Origin: Hamiltosporidium magnivora
Lineage: Eukaryota; Microsporidia; Dubosqiidae
Direction of reading: 5' to 3'
DNA length: 37,103 nt
Assembly (NCBI GenBank): GCA_004325065.1
Contig: PITI01000016.1
Span: 1-37,103 of the forward strand
The notes under the pieces were generated by a model, which had not been told where the DNA came from, did no database searches, and saw only the letters and a list, made by a program, of their open reading frames with translations. This document shows, piece after piece, positions 1-10,388 of the stretch; the stretch's first letter is position 1, and each line of letters begins with the position of its first letter. Position numbers and translations under genes: made by a program.

Positions 1-8
1 ACATTCAT

Positions 9-238
9 GGGTATTTGTAGTCTTTTAAGATACATCTTATGGTATTTTGTAACAATAACGTCCTAGGTTATTCGATAGTGGAATATATAATTATACATTT
101 ATTAATACGACTTAAGAAATAAGCAAAAAGTTGTATTTCTTAGTTTCAACGATTTGAAAAGATTCTTGAGTGTAATTCACATTTCAATATGAGTAAATAT
201 AGTATTTATCATTCGATTAATTATATCTGGTCTATTAT
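9..238 (+). repeat. Diverged dispersed repeat, left copy
   Basis: Collinear blocks match 13066-13304 at an almost constant offset of 13,053-13,066: GGTATTTG/AGTCTTTT, ATAACGTCCT, AGTTTCAAC/ATTTGAAA and GTCTATTA. The left side may be cut by the window edge. No coding potential was read. Confidence 0.5.
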
Positions 239-740
239 TCCGAATTTTCACATCAATTTTTCATTCAGGTTTCAATTTTTATTTTCAAGGGTTTCATATG
301 CAAAGTGACCTATAAAAAGTTTCCAAGACTTAAATTTATATTTATTTAGAAAGTTTAGAAACAACATATTAAATAAACATCATATTTCCATTTATATTTT
401 ATGATAATAGATTATTTAAAACCACCTTTCAAACAAATTTTATACGAATATATAAATATCAAAATATATCGATTCAACACTTTTAATCAAATCATAAAGC
501 TATTAATATAAATACAATTTCATTTGTACTATTTCTACACTTTTCACTAAGGAAAATACCATTTATTTTTTAATCAAATCTTTAATTCAAATTTTTATTA
601 TAAATTGTAATTCCAAATATTTTCAATTCTGTTTCATTTCATGATTTCACTTTAAAACAAATATTTTATAAAAAAAATATCCTTTTTTTTAAACCCCCTT
701 GTGACATGTTTTATATTTTGAATAAATAAAAATATCTTAA

Positions 741-743
741 CCC
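741..743 (+). promoter_or_regulatory. CCC start-proximal promoter motif of eIF4E
   Basis: CCC lies 5 nt before the ATG (CCCATAATATG) in otherwise C-poor DNA. Microsporidian genes are known for CCC-like signals just upstream of the start. A TATATTTT stretch about 30 nt further up may be the TATA-like element. Confidence 0.65.
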
Positions 744-748
744 ATAAT

Positions 749-1294
749 ATGGAATATCCTTTAAGTACACCATGGACTGTATATTATGATTATCAAGATA
801 GAAAAACAGTAACATCATCTAATTGGGAAGATTCATTACGTAATGTGTGCACTGTAGAAAATGTGCCAAGTTTTTTATATGCATTAGAAAATATTGAGAC
901 TGCTGAGCGGTGGCCAATGAATAGCAATATTCATTTTTTTAGAAAAAATATTCGACCAATGTGGGAAGACAGTAGTAATATCAATGGTGGTAAATGGGTT
1001 CTTGAACTGAGTAGAGATGATGAATATGATATTGCGGACATATGGAATAAAACAATGGCATTTTGTGTTTCAGAAAGTGCCTATGGAATATGTGGATGTG
1101 TTTTTAGTCCCAGAAGGGCATTTAATAGAATTGCTTTGTGGACATCAACTACTGATGAAAGTGTATTAGAGATAGGAAATGCTTGGAAAGAAACTGTTAC
1201 AATACCAAGTGAAAGTGTCATTGCTTTTAAAACACATGAAAATGCATTGAAGGGTTATTGGGATAAAAAGGCTGGAGATCTTTATCGAATTTAA
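749..1294 (+). CDS. eIF4E: Translation initiation factor eIF4E (mRNA cap-binding protein)
   Basis: This 181-aa protein is a complete eIF4E core without the long disordered N-terminal tail of animal forms. It binds the m7G cap of mRNA and recruits the ribosome through eIF4G-type partners in the cytoplasm. The cap-sandwich tryptophans are W26 and W72, W72 is followed by the guanine-recognising E73 in PMWED, and basic R122 and R127 lie where the cap phosphates bind, followed by W131 in the conserved IALWT strand. W9 matches the conserved Trp that opens the fold. The start is supported by a CCC run 5 nt upstream. Oddity: the dorsal-helix Trp used by partner YxxxxL-phi motifs (human W73) aligns with L43 in the segment VENVPSFLYALENI. 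Alternative: a 4EHP-type class is possible, but both cap tryptophans are kept. Family assignment is very secure. Confidence 0.97.
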   Translation: MEYPLSTPWTVYYDYQDRKTVTSSNWEDSLRNVCTVENVPSFLYALENIETAERWPMNSNIHFFRKNIRPMWEDSSNINGGKWVLELSRDDEYDIADIWNKTMAFCVSESAYGICGCVFSPRRAFNRIALWTSTTDESVLEIGNAWKETVTIPSESVIAFKTHENALKGYWDKKAGDLYRI

Positions 1295-1299
1295 AAATT

Positions 1300-2695
1300 A
1301 AACCAAAATATTTTTTACAAGTTTTTGAAAATATTTTTGTTTCTTTATTCATAATTATTTTCATTTTTTTTATTTCAGTATAAAACAATGAAATAAGATT
1401 TTTTAACACAATTATATAATTGGTTTATCAGTTTCAAATTTATTAAAACCTTCGAATTAAATTCCTTGGGAAACTATAAATTGAATGTTTAAAAAGAATA
1501 AAACAAAATCATTTTCTTGGAAAATATAATATATAGATGAAAGGAGTATATAATATGACCAATACTATCTCTAATACTATAACCAATACTATTTCCTAAT
1601 ATTATCCCTAATAATATCTCTACTACTATCTCTAATACTATCTCTAATACTATCTCTAATACTATCATTATTATTATTTCTTTTTTTTTCTGAGCTTGTT
1701 TTGCAATAGAAATACATTCATGCACTAATAAACTAAAATTTATTTTAATTGAAAATTCTGCAGAATAATTCTAATAAAATTAAAAAGTTTTTAAGCAAAT
1801 TTTCTTCTAATAAAGAAAATAATAATAAAAATTTCAATAATTTTTTTATTTAAAAATATCACATCTTTTTACAATAGTGGCAAGTGTTATATTTTATTAA
1901 TGATACTAACGCAGTTGTAGGTTTAACATTGATAATTGCTGCTTCAACACACATTCTTTATTCTTTAAATAAATATATCTCATAAGGTTTTTAGTTTAAA
2001 AAACAGCAGAGTTTATAAAATATCTGATACTGGGAGTGTTTTAGTTAATATCTGCTTCTTAGATTATTATCCAGTACAAAATTCACATTGGGCTTAAAAG
2101 ATAAATAGACTTCCCGCATACTCTACACTTTATAGACTAAATATAATTCCAGTCAAGATATATTTTCTGGGCTTACATGGGGTTCACATAGACCATGGTA
2201 TTCATAATAACATGTATATCCTGCTATTAAATTTTTCTGATTTCTTTTAATTGGTTTTTCGTATTTCTCAGACACCAACTCTTCAAACCCGAGTGAGCAA
2301 GGCTGAGTTTGAATGCTTTTACATGGCAATTACCTACAAATTCAATCTTGATTTACAATTTATTTACATAAAACTACAAATTAACTTTTTAGAAGAGTTA
2401 CACTGTTAGATAAATTTCTCCTTCATATAAAATTCTGAAAAATAAGAAAAATGTAGTGCAGTTTTATTTCCACCAAAAATTCAAACAAAGATTTCATTCA
2501 TCAATTTCTTCTATTAATTACCAAATAGATGATTTTTAAGTGTAATGCTCTCTCCACCAGTTACTGCAACCAAGACTGATATTTTAAATAAAAAAAGTTG
2601 GATATTTCTGATCGTTATTTGAAAGAAAAACAATTTATTAATAAAATTTAAGATACTAAACAAATAAAAGCAAAGTGTAAATTTATTTATATATT
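1300..2695. other. Intergenic stretch with minisatellite and a small GC-richer patch
   Basis: Apart from the 12-bp tandem array no gene is seen. At about 2040-2340 the base composition is less AT-rich. It includes an imperfect hairpin near 2282-2312 (TTCAAACCCGAG and CTGAGTTTGAA arms around a 9-nt loop). It does not fold as a tRNA by eye and no protein is readable. It may be an old mobile-element remnant. Confidence 0.5.
1557..1670. repeat. Degenerate 12-bp tandem repeat (CTAATACTATCT-like)
   Basis: A run of imperfect 12-bp units reads as CTAATACTATCT and close variants. The last three units (about 1622-1666) are identical, and units get more divergent towards the left end. Because the unit is a multiple of three, the minus strand stays open and gives a repetitive Val-Leu-Glu-Ile peptide. 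That ORF has no CCC motif and looks like a by-product of the repeat. Confidence 0.8.
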
Positions 2696-2701
2696 TGTAA
2701 A

Positions 2702-2989
2702 TCAGTCTTCTTCAAAATATAAAAGATCAATATCATTTGGTCCCAAAGTATAAAATGATATTTTACTATTTAGATCAATTTGAAAAAACAAAGGTTGATT
2801 TTCGTATTTAAATGGTATAAATGTGCATAATATCGTTGGTACATCATTTAATACAAAATATAAAGATGTTTTTTCCTTTTCATCATATAAATTTGGAGTA
2901 AGTGCTGCATTATAGAATGTAAGTGTTTTTCTTGTGCTTGGTTGTTGATAAGTATGGAATTCTCTGAGAAGTAAGGATTTATATGGCAT
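2702..2989 (-). CDS. Standalone nucleoplasmin-like domain protein (FKBP39/FPR3-4 N-terminal type)
   Basis: The 95-aa product matches the nucleoplasmin-like (NPL) domain found at the N-terminus of nucleolar FKBPs such as FKBP39, Fpr3/4 and plant FKBP53. In those proteins the domain forms pentamers and chaperones histones. Visible hallmarks are NAALTP (27-32), LCTFIPFKYENQPL (54-67, matching the LCtLxPgkxEqxpL strand of the family) and GPNDIDLLY (83-91, matching the GpntVhLtGy strand), ending in a short acidic EED. The protein stops exactly where the NPL domain ends. There is no long acidic tract and no FKBP isomerase domain, and no continuation is seen past the stop. CCC lies 11 nt upstream of the ATG. 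A role in histone or nucleolar chaperoning is inference from the fold. The assignment rests on pattern matching of a short protein. Confidence 0.75.
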   Translation of the reverse strand: MPYKSLLLREFHTYQQPSTRKTLTFYNAALTPNLYDEKEKTSLYFVLNDVPTILCTFIPFKYENQPLFFQIDLNSKISFYTLGPNDIDLLYFEED

Positions 2990-3000
2990 TTAATTTTATA

Positions 3001-3003
3001 GGG
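3001..3003 (-). promoter_or_regulatory. CCC start-proximal motif of the nucleoplasmin-like gene
   Basis: The plus strand reads GGG here, so the minus strand has CCC 11 nt before the ATG (CCATCCCTATAAAATTAA then ATG). This is the widest spacing among the five genes with the motif. Confidence 0.5.
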
Positions 3004-3123
3004 ATGGTCTTAAAAAGAGCTTTAAACATTCTTGAATTTTTGGTTTTAAAAAGGTCATAAAGCTAGAAAATAAATTTAAAAAATAAAAAAAAATATACAT
3101 TAAAAACGAAATTGTAGGAGTAT

Positions 3124-3187
3124 TTAGATTGAATTAAAATAATAAGTTTCTTTAGTTAGATTGAATTAAAATAATAAGTTTCTTTAT
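3124..3187. repeat. Exact 32-bp tandem duplication
   Basis: A 32-bp unit beginning TTAGATTGAATTAAAA occurs twice head to tail (3124-3155 and 3156-3187) with a difference only at the last base. The near identity indicates a recent duplication. Confidence 0.9.
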
Positions 3188-3189
3188 TT

Positions 3190-6100
3190 ACATTTTAGAT
3201 TAATTCCTAAGATTTTTATATTAATTCGAAAGTTATCATTTGTTATCTTTGTAGTTTAATTGGATAAATCTGAATTATTTTTTCTGAATATTATTCATTA
3301 GATCAAATTTTATTTTTAGCAAGGTAGAAAATTTAAAAATAAAAATTTTGATGTTTTATACGGATGATTTTTCAAATCCTTTGTACTAGTATTTGATTCA
3401 AAGCTCTTATAAATAAATACAAATTATTTATAAATGACATAAAGATTATTAAATAGATTTTAAGATAATTGATTAGATAAGGATTGGGTAAGCAAGATCA
3501 ATTATATTAATCAAATATAAAAAAATAAAAGTAAATATTGTGGTAGAAAATAATGAATTATGATTTATTAAAATTTGTTAGTTATTTTGTGTTTTTTTTA
3601 TTCATTACTTCGAATATATCAACTTACTTCTACAAATAATATATAGAATCTATTAATTTTAAAGATGACTCTGTGTTTTCTATTTTTGTGTTGTATTTTA
3701 ATTTATACGTAATACATAATGAAATAATTCTGAAAAAAAACGACTTTTAATTCATTTCTAATGGAATTATAACTTTATATGAAAGCACTGTGTATATACA
3801 AATTTAACCAATTAAAATCATATTTGGATTTCGATGTACCATTACAAAGTATTTAAATTTTCATCGACATATTTTATAGAGAGCATAATTCGCTTCTATA
3901 TACAAATCTAGCTTCGATCTGTCGGGTTTTAAATTCAATACCTCTAACAAAATTAGAAACGATATTTTCAACAAAAAATATTATTATTCCAGTCTTTTAC
4001 TTCTTTTTTAGATAAACATTCTAATCTCATATCGTTATTTAAATAAAAAAAACCAGATGTAAAGTTCACTTATGATAATTTATACTAATTTCGATGTGGA
4101 ATTTGAAAGAAAACGAAATATATTTCTGAAAACAAATCGAACTATTAGAGATAAAATTCTTACAAATAATAAAATTTATTTTTTAATAGTAAAAATGAAG
4201 TAAAACCATTATATTGTGTTATTAGTTTATGGTTATTCCTTTTTTAAACTTTTGATTCTAAAATCTTTTGAAAACTTATATTGAATATAAATAAAATTGG
4301 TATTAAGATTGAAAGTGATTATAGTCTGTACATAAAAAAATTTACTATTAATTAAGAAAAAATGCATGTTTGGCCTAAAAAATGTAATTTATTATAATAA
4401 AGAACTATATATCTATAAAATAGATATTTTATATTTTAGATTATACTATTTTAGACTCATTTTATTAAGATTTAGTTTAGGGTTTTATTTTCTTGGGAAA
4501 AAAAACAAGACAACCCTAAAATATAGCTTGTTTATACTTCAAATGTATTAACAGTAATAATATAAATATTTTTTGATTTTCAAAGTAATTTCGGCAATAG
4601 AAATGAAAAAATAGAATTTTTTTGGTTAATGAGATTTATTAGGTACAACCAAGCTAAATTAGTATTAAAAAAATATTTTAAAGATTTTTGCAACCTTTCT
4701 CTTGGATAAGAGATAAAATATGAATTCAAGATTATTTTGAGTTGTATTTTTCACGAATAAATATCTTACACTAAACCAAAAGTAGTTGAATTTAAAATTA
4801 TTTTTCAAAACTCATATTACTTTTTATTAAATTGTCGAAATAAACAAGTTTGATACAATAAAACTCCTTATACAAGAAGAAACCTTATATATTACATAAA
4901 TATCTTGTCACCTTAAGATATTTGACGAGATTATAAACACTAGAGACAAATATATTTTATTTTTAAAATATTGTATATTTTTCCTATTATAATTGATCAA
5001 GTACTATAAAACAGATATCATTCTAAGTATTTTAGTCTTAAAATTGCATTTGATATAATCTTGAAAACTTAAGAAGATTTTTGTTAAAATTATGTCAAAT
5101 GGTTGAGGCGAAATAAAATTTATTCACTTTAAAAATTTTAATTCAAAAAACATAAAAATTTGATGAAAAAATACAAAGTATCGAATTTTAAACCAATTAT
5201 TCACTTATGTTTATTGATTGAAATTATTAGTACTCTTGAACTATCTTTACATCTAGATTTCAATTGAAATTAAAAGTTTTATTTTGATTAAATTAATTCC
5301 ATCAAACATATACATCGATTTAATGATCATTAAATCAATGGTAATATTCATCTGCAATATTTTATAAAATGATGGTTTTAGATACGCATCGCTACAGAAT
5401 TTAAATAATTTCGACTTGTTTTATTGATTATTTATAAGTAAGTTATTCCTAGAAATTAAACTTTGCAATGTTTAACAGTTTTTATTTATAAATAATTTTG
5501 TGTGCTAAAATAGCCAGTCTAGCCTTACCTAAAAAATACAGTTAAGGTGTTATACTACAAGAAGGAATCGTTTTAATTGCAAATTTATATGATAAGTCTA
5601 TATATCTAAAATATCAGTATGAATTATAAATACCTCATTTGTCTACATAAACTCGTTTCATATAATAAATTAGATAAAATTTATAACAATTTAGGAAAAT
5701 TAAGATCAAGGTAACAAATATTTTTATGAAGAAGCATAAAATATCTTGAAAAATACTTTCTATTAAAGAATGCTGATGTGGGATAGTATTAATAATTATA
5801 TAAATTCAATATTTCAGCAATGAGATTTATCTTGTGATTCAATTAACAGATTTATTGAGCCTTTGATGATTAGAATTAAGAATAAAAGATCTTTATTCTG
5901 CGATCAACCTATAAGGATTTCTTAAGCCATTAAAAATTTATACAATAAAATTTATCTCGCTATTGTATATATTTCACACATTAAGTTTTTTTATGTCATA
6001 AAATAAAGATCAAATCGAAATTAGATAGTGTCTCATTCGTCAGCAAAAAAGCACAAACTCAGTCAACAGTTTCTACATTCTAATATTTTTTATAAGCTAA

Positions 6101-6630
6101 AATTGAAAGATAACTTTTATAACATAACTACTTCATCGGCATAATAAAATCACTTACAAGAAGTCTACAACTCTTCATAAATATTTTGTAAATAAAAATT
6201 GAATAAAACGATAGCATGTAGATATTTCCAACGAAAGATTTTAGGCACCCCATTAACGATAGCGTTATGTAAAATATCTTTCTACTGTTTTTACAAAAAA
6301 ATTGGTGTGCGAATTCTTTCTAAAGATTTAATTTTTGTTTCTTTTTTTGATTTAAATTTGTGAACAAAAAATATGTAAACTAAAAGTTGCTTGGTTGCAC
6401 CGAAAATTTACAAAATACCATATATTTTCTTTATAGTCTTTACGACCAATTCTTGGGACGCATCCATCAAAAAACACCAACATATATTAATCCAGATCTT
6501 TATAAAAAAACCGCGGGTAAAAAAATATATTTTCTCGATTCACTTCTCATTTTTCTTTTGGAGAAATTTATAAAAATCAAATGTTTTAAAAAACAATTTT
6601 GTATTTTAAAGCACAAATTTATAATCAACC
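3190..6630. other. Long AT-rich intergenic region, no gene recognised
   Basis: About 3.4 kb of low-complexity AT-rich DNA. One ATG-initiated open stretch of 61 codons (4366-4551) exists, but it has no CCC motif and a composition typical of random AT-rich sequence. No repeat family or RNA gene is recognised. Confidence 0.6.
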
Positions 6631-6636
6631 ATTTAT

Positions 6637-6639
6637 CCC
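6637..6639 (+). promoter_or_regulatory. CCC start-proximal motif of the RNF10-like gene
   Basis: CCC 9 nt before the ATG (ATCCCATTTTAATTATG) favours the start at 6649 over the in-frame ATG at 6730, which has no such motif. Confidence 0.6.
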
Positions 6640-6648
6640 ATTTTAATT

Positions 6649-7347
6649 ATGAAAATATTAAACGTAAATACAGCTGTGTATAAGCACAAACCGAATAAAA
6701 ATTCAAAAATAAAAGAAATAGCGTATTTTATGGTTCCATATAAAACGGACTGTTATATATGTCTAGATTTTCCTGATGATCCAAAAATACTTGAATGTAG
6801 ACATATTCTATGTGAAGTATGTATGGAAGACTGCTATATGTTCTATGGGTTTTGTCCGATTTGTAAGCGAACAATCAGTAAATGTTTTTCTGTACGATGG
6901 CTCTTTTTTACGGATTATAATATTGGAGATAAAATTAAACTCGTAAAAATAGATTCTTCATCATTATTTGATGTTCCTCATATTGATGTTTATTCTAAAA
7001 AACCATTTTATGATAGTTATTATGAAAATATTACACAGGAAGACTCAAAATCTAAGATTTGCAAAAATATTTCGTCTGTTGTTTCATCTAAAAATATTGA
7101 TATAAAAAAAGTAAATAAAAATGATTACAAAAAAATACCGTTTTATCAATCAGAAGATGGACAATTAATCTTTTTAAATCCAAAATCTTTAAAAAATTTG
7201 ATTTTTAAACACAAAATTTTCAAAGATTTACCAGAATATATAATTTTAAAAATATATTATATTGAAAGTTACCTTGATTCAACAAATTATACATTTTTAG
7301 AACATTTAGATAGTAAATGCATTTCCTTTGTTTATGGAGAAATGTAA
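6649..7347 (+). CDS. RNF10: RNF10/Mag2-family RING-HC E3 ubiquitin ligase, miniaturised
   Basis: This 232-aa protein has a C3HC4 RING with Zn ligands C35, C38, C50, H52, C55, C58, C69 and C72. It is followed by NIGDKIKLVKI (91-101), matching the VGDTIxMxLMxR element after the RING of RNF10. The C-terminal module FYQSEDGQLIFLNP (165-178) matches the FYQxEDGQxxFLhP block of RNF10 and yeast Mag2. After this come residues aligning with the family's LPexIxxxVxxIE and HL segments. RNF10 and Mag2 ubiquitylate 40S proteins uS3/uS5 on stalled or defective small subunits, so a cytoplasmic ribosome-quality role is expected. Animal and yeast proteins are about 670-810 aa, so this copy has lost most flanking and linker sequence but keeps both diagnostic blocks. 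The start is chosen from the CCC 9 nt upstream. RING identity is certain; the RNF10 family call is strong but based on remembered motifs. Confidence 0.85.
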   Translation: MKILNVNTAVYKHKPNKNSKIKEIAYFMVPYKTDCYICLDFPDDPKILECRHILCEVCMEDCYMFYGFCPICKRTISKCFSVRWLFFTDYNIGDKIKLVKIDSSSLFDVPHIDVYSKKPFYDSYYENITQEDSKSKICKNISSVVSSKNIDIKKVNKNDYKKIPFYQSEDGQLIFLNPKSLKNLIFKHKIFKDLPEYIILKIYYIESYLDSTNYTFLEHLDSKCISFVYGEM

Positions 7348-8050
7348 GATTCTTGTGTTTAAAGCAAATATTTTTTTGGTTTGCCAGTTTATTTTAGTAG
7401 CAAGAATATCAATTTTTTTTATTTTGATATTCCTTTATGATATTTTATACCAATGTTTGAATGTCAATTAAAATTTTTTTAGTTAATTTATAAAACAAGA
7501 CAGTAATAACAGAGTTTGTATTTTAAATCTATTATAATATCTAATTCAAACCAATTTTTATTCATTTTTACACAAAATACAATATATTTAAGAAAAAATT
7601 TGTTTAAAATTTTTTAAATAAACACTCAAAAGTATTAAATTTTTATAAAAATTTTAAAGTTAAACTTACGAATAAATAACAAACGCCAACTAAAATCGAT
7701 TTTTGATTGTTTTTCGTTTTTTTTGTGTTTCTATATTAGATTAATATTTTTCGTATAAATTACTGTGGTGAAATTAACGAAATATAAAAAATACAAAAAA
7801 AAACTGAGAATTATAACGGAATGTATATCTATATATAAGTTATAAATTTGTAGATTAATTTGATGTTGTTTTTAGTTATTTCATCTCAAGACTTGCATTA
7901 AAATTTAAGTAGGAAAATTGGTTAAAATTTGAAATAACTATTAAAATAGCTTACAAGAATTTGATAGCAAGTCAGAAAATTTATATTTCAACAATCTTAT
8001 CGTTATTCTTTATGCCCATATCTTATGTATATAAAAGCCTATAATTATTC

Positions 8051-8268
8051 TTACCTACATACTTATTCCATTCTTTTTTTATTTCTGGGTGTCTAGGATG
8101 AATAACTGAGAGCTTTCTATTTGTTTCTTTTAACTTGTTATAACTCGGAATTATAGGGGATCGGCCTAAATTCGAGCGTGAGTTATATCTCAAAACAATT
8201 TCAAAAATTATGGTTGCTTCAAATTCGCAGACTCATTGCTAATCAAATGGTTTTTAATGTGGTTATCT
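8051..8268 (-). repeat. Dispersed repeat family, copy A
   Basis: Read on the minus strand, this copy shares ATAACCACATTAAAAAC, GCAATGAGT, CCCTATAAT(T/C)CCGAGTT and AAAAGAAACAAAT blocks with copies B and C, in the same order. Its end translates as LKETNRKLSVIHPRHPEIKK, which keeps the same spacing of Lys, Glu and Pro as copy B (EETNEKLQFVRPPYREVKKK). The repeat therefore seems to derive from a coding sequence, now broken. No family is recognised with confidence. Confidence 0.8.
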
Positions 8269-8604
8269 TCTCTCAACTTACCTATAATTATCCAATTTAA
8301 TAATATCTTCAGATTGAGACATACATAACAGCAAAAATAATAAATGTGTATAAATTTGTAAAAATTTCTGTCAAAATAGTAATCCTACGGATGTTCTAAC
8401 TTATTTCATTCATATTTTAGATCTTAGCTCAATCATATCAAATTTTTATGTTTTTCTATAGCACAAATGATTTTTTTCTTATTAAAATTTTACTTAATCA
8501 GTATTCAATTGTTTATAAATTTGATTTAGGTTTGTCGAAAAATGTTTTACTCTTCAATAAAATATTTGCTTGTATAGGGCAAATTAAATTGCTATAAATG
8601 AATA

Positions 8605-8840
8605 CATAGTTCATTCATTATCGGCACTATAGCCCTGCACGAGCCTTGGCCGCCCTCGGTAATACCGCCCACTTTCTTTTTCTAGTGGGTTCGTTTACAT
8701 TTTTAGGTTTCGTAACAAGGTGGTTTTAAAAGATGGGTTCTAGCTCTACGCCCAAACCGGAGAGCAAGTCTCTTTTAGTCGCCTCACACTACACGCAGAG
8801 AATACTCAATTTAATTCTTCTCCCGGCATGGTGGGGAAAT
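8605..8840 (-). mobile_element. Internally deleted RTE-like retrotransposon remnant (5' leader joined to 3' tail)
   Basis: This island is far less AT-rich than its surroundings. On the minus strand, 8760-8701 aligns with 30541-30600, the leader of the RTE-like element on the plus strand. Shared blocks include ATCTTTTAAAACCA versus ATCTCACAAAACCA and TTACGAAACC in both. Further 3', GCCAAGGCTCGTGCAGGGC then TATAGTGCCGAT resembles the end of the same element (33480-33520: GCAAAATCTTTATGG then TAGCGCTATTTAAACGCCGAT). If right, almost the whole coding part is missing and leader and tail are nearly adjacent. The leader match is clear; the tail match is weaker. The minus-strand block GAGGCGACTAAAAGAG also reminds me of non-LTR leaders in arthropods, from memory only. 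Confidence 0.6.
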
Positions 8841-9368
8841 TTGAGAAGTTAGCAAATAAATTTAATCTTATTCTTAAGATTTGATGTTGTGAAAAAGAAA
8901 TTTAAAATTTGGTTTTACCAATACAAATTCGAGAAACATATGAATATTAAATACTTCTAAGGATCTTTATTCGATAAAAATTTATTGTAATATTTGAAAA
9001 ACATTGTATTTCTTAGATATGTAATTTCACTTTAATTAGTCTCCTGCAAGTTTTATTAGACAAAAATATGTATATTTATTTAACAAAACAATATATTATC
9101 TATAAAGAATAACTTTTCCTAAAATTTTGATTAATTTAAGTTCAACAAATAATAAAAATAAACTATTTTTTTCAGGTGAGAATTAACTTTTTTATATATA
9201 AAATTTGTGATATTGAAAAAACAAGAAATTATAATGTTTTCAAATATTATTTATCGGGTAATTCTGGTTCTATAAAGTAAGATTTACATGTGTATTTCAT
9301 ATTTGATTTTGAAATATATTGTTTGAATTAAATTTTAATCTGTTCAAAAATAATGAAAGGTGGGGGTT

Positions 9369-9583
9369 GAATAACCACATTAAAAACTTTCTATTTGGCA
9401 ATGAGTGTGTACAATTCGTATTAAAATCATTGCTGCAATTGTGGTGGGATATAAGCAACACAGGATAAATGGGCCAATCCCCTATAATCCCGAGTTCGAA
9501 AAGATTAGAAGAAACAAATGAAAAACTTCAATTTGTTCGTCCTCCATACCGAGAGGTAAAAAAGAAGGAAATATGTAAGTAAT
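9369..9583 (+). repeat. Dispersed repeat family, copy B
   Basis: This is the best preserved copy. From NHIKNFLFGNECVQ through to ICK the frame is interrupted by a single stop, and it ends at a TAA. It contains a WWDIS block and SPIIPSSKRLEETNEKL. It lies in opposite orientation to copy A, 1.1 kb away, with the retroelement remnant between them. A former coding exon of an unrecognised mobile element is the likeliest source. Confidence 0.8.
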
Positions 9584-10388
9584 AAGTAAAAACAATGATC
9601 TCTGCATAAAAAATTTCACTGTATTTAAGAATATATATTTCTTATAAGCCAGTAAAATTATAATATGTAGTCTATATTCTTAAATATGAGTTATGTCTTG
9701 AAAGAAAAAACCAAAGGAATAAATTAATTCAATTTATATCTAAAAACCTTCCATTTAATATATTTAGATTTTTTAATATCTAAAGGTTTGAATAAGAAGA
9801 CTTTTTTTAATCGTTTTCCAAGCCAAAAATTATGTCTAACATATTATTATGAAACAATCAGTTCTATTAAAATTTTAAGTTTTTATTATTACATGGGTCG
9901 TAAAATATATGTAATATTTTTGAAAATATACTATTTGACTATAAATTATTATTATAAAGATATTATTGGTTATATTAAAATTATTTCACATGAATATAAA
10001 GTAAATGTTAACTCAAATATTAAAATTTACGGTTTAATTTTAATTTTTTATTCTTTGAATTTCTAAGAAAAAATATATCATTTTAAATCTAAAAAATTTT
10101 GATGAAATTTCTATTAAAGATTTATGAAGAAATATTTTGTTTCAATGTAATTTTTCATTCCAAAATTAGAATTTTAATATTTATTCTGATAAATGAAACC
10201 TAATATAGTATAAACACCAATTTTCGGATTAAAGAAACTAATAATATGAAAGTAAATTTTTTTAACAATTGAAACGAAAAAAATGAATCAGGGAACATGA
10301 ATATTAATATAAAGTCAATTTTAAATAAACAATACAAAAGAAGAACACATAACAAAACCAGGACAGCTACTTTAATAAAAAAAACATT

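Larger units (their letters stand above)
7350..10380. other. Intergenic region holding repeat copies and a retroelement remnant
   Basis: About 3 kb without a credible gene. It contains two copies of a ~210-bp dispersed repeat in opposite orientation (8051-8268 minus, 9369-9583 plus). These flank a short retroelement-derived island (8605-8840). The remaining DNA is AT-rich. The open stretch at 9788-10066 starts with TTG, lacks a CCC motif and is Tyr/Ile-rich, as expected by chance. Confidence 0.6.

Noticed and set aside
1227..1409. 60-codon minus-strand frame overlapping the 3' end of eIF4E
   Set aside because: Antisense to a certain gene, Lys/Ile/Phe-rich, and no CCC motif at its start.
1489..1725. 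78-codon minus-strand frame with Val-Leu-Glu-Ile repeats
   Set aside because: Produced by the 12-bp tandem repeat; no CCC before its ATG.
4366..4551. 61-codon ATG frame on the plus strand
   Set aside because: Tyr/Phe/Leu-rich as expected by chance in AT-rich DNA, no CCC motif, no recognisable domain.
6387..6683. 98-codon plus-strand frame running into the RNF10-like gene
   Set aside because: Starts at TTG, overlaps the promoter and start of the RNF10-like gene, and has no known domain.
8600..8850. Possible rRNA or tRNA fragment suggested by CGTAACAAGGT
   Set aside because: The flanking bases do not fit the small-subunit rRNA 3' end or a tRNA cloverleaf, and the segment aligns better with the RTE-like leader at 30541-30600.
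9788..10066. 92-codon plus-strand frame
   Set aside because: Begins with TTG, dominated by Tyr, Ile and Lys, and lacks a start motif.
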